DNA of 64,000 nt from Anaerocolumna jejuensis DSM 15929 (GTDB taxonomy: Bacteria; Bacillota; Clostridia; Lachnospirales; Lachnospiraceae), in NCBI RefSeq assembly GCF_900142215.1, contig NZ_FRAC01000011.1, positions 186,001-250,000 on the forward strand, read 5' to 3'. Within the stretch, counting starts at the first letter, position 1, and every line of letters starts with the position of its first letter. Of this stretch, positions 63,424 to 64,000 are shown one piece after another. Made by a program: the position numbers and the translations under genes. The notes under the pieces are model-generated. The model was not told the DNA's origin. It saw only the letters and a list, made by a program, of their open reading frames with translations, and ran no database searches.

Positions 63424-64000
63424 ATGCAGAAAATAACCAAAACATTACTATGGGTCGGTATTATTGCATTTGTGTTATTTGGGGTCAATTTTCGGTATCA
63501 CATCAGCCGTAATGTAAGTATGGGAGTTTTAAGTGAGAAACAGGATAACGGAGATTTTATCCTGCAGGTAAGGGAAGCCATGCTGAATGGAGATGAAAAG
63601 AAGGTTCTGACCTATAAAGGCAATGTGGATAGTATGGAGTGGTTTACCGAAGATGTAATTGATCAGGTATATGCCATTGATGATAAAAGTACCTCGGATG
63701 ATTACGATTATCTGAAATATAAAGTAAACAGTATATATGCCCATATTGTGGGAATAGGAAGTAAGCTTACGGTAACCTATGAATTTAAATACAATGAAGA
63801 TTATGAAGAAACAAAGCTGGTTGATGAGACTATAAAGCACCTTTTTAAAAAGTGGCAGATAGAGAAACTGAGCGATTTTGAAAAAATAAAGAAAATACAT
63901 GACTATATCATAAATAACGCCTCCTATGACACGAAAGCAAAAAATTATTCCGCCTATGATAACCTTATCGGAAAAAGCTCCACCTGCCAGGGATATATGA
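63424..64000 (+). CDS. Transglutaminase-like protein, cut by the window end
   Basis: The frame from ATG 63424 (AAAGGAG ahead) runs open to the window edge, 192 codons. One N-terminal membrane segment (LLWVGIIAFVLFGVNF) is followed by an extracytoplasmic part. IKKIHDYIINNASYD and GKSSTCQGYM are the first blocks of the transglutaminase-like fold, with the catalytic cysteine in TCQGY. The histidine and aspartate lie beyond the window. In Clostridia such proteins are often peptidases or wall-related. Confidence 0.8.
   Translation, partial: MQKITKTLLWVGIIAFVLFGVNFRYHISRNVSMGVLSEKQDNGDFILQVREAMLNGDEKKVLTYKGNVDSMEWFTEDVIDQVYAIDDKSTSDDYDYLKYKVNSIYAHIVGIGSKLTVTYEFKYNEDYEETKLVDETIKHLFKKWQIEKLSDFEKIKKIHDYIINNASYDTKAKNYSAYDNLIGKSSTCQGYM

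Overview
The window looks like a chromosomal segment of a low-to-mid GC, spore-forming, Gram-positive anaerobe of the class Clostridia, most likely Lachnospiraceae. The grounds are spoVG, a paired glgC-glgD, a DnaD-domain protein plus DnaC/DnaI-like helicase loader, a ZTP riboswitch ahead of a stand-alone AICAR transformylase, strong AGGAGG ribosome binding sites and GP20/Xkd-type phage genes. The species cannot be named from the sequence alone.

Layout. 0-9 kb: a large secreted NHL/Ig-like/BspA protein, a zinc-ribbon membrane protein and small accessory genes (P-loop kinase-like, AraC, nucleotidyltransferase-like, VOC). 9-14 kb: a TetR gene with a strong palindromic operator, a MarR-MFS efflux pair with three operator-like repeats at exact 31-bp spacing, the ZTP riboswitch with its AICAR transformylase, and an aromatic-acid-exporter-like protein. 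14.6-26 kb: a LysM-GH18 gene broken by an in-frame stop, an alpha/beta hydrolase, a minisatellite, a TetR-controlled FtsX-type ABC exporter and a SpoVB/MurJ-like flippase. 26-29 kb: AraC, GH29 alpha-fucosidase and a GNAT acetyltransferase.

28.9-44.6 kb is the most interesting block: a complete contractile phage-tail module in PBSX (xkd) order with a lysis cassette, but no terminase, portal, protease, capsid or integrase. It is best read as a tailocin (R-type bacteriocin-like particle). Leftward genes encode an XRE repressor, an ImmA/IrrE-type protease and a small membrane protein. Between the two arms lie back-to-back promoters covered by copies of a 17-bp palindrome. The rightward operon begins with a scaffold (GP20)-like protein although no capsid is present. 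It continues with tail terminator, sheath, tube, a chaperone with an A_AAA_AAC -1 frameshift site, tape measure, LysM protein, hub, baseplate, fibre, XhlA, holin, glucosaminidase and amidase.

44.8-64 kb is more housekeeping-like: a soluble chemoreceptor fused to a sugar-binding-protein domain, an SbcCD/YhaON-like nuclease pair, a class A penicillin-binding protein, MerR, prs, dnaC-like and dnaD-like replication genes with a DnaA-box cluster, murC, glgC-glgD, spoVG and a truncated transglutaminase-like gene.

A family of structured intergenic repeats (stem GTGTGAAA/TTTCACAC, then a GGCAGTA-CGCA hairpin or a CCTCGGCCCAATCTTGCGG core, ending in a GGAG/GAAGG purine run) occurs at eight loci. Six or seven of them lie directly in front of a start codon, so the element may act as a mobile 5' leader. 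No tRNA, rRNA, CRISPR array or intact transposase was seen.
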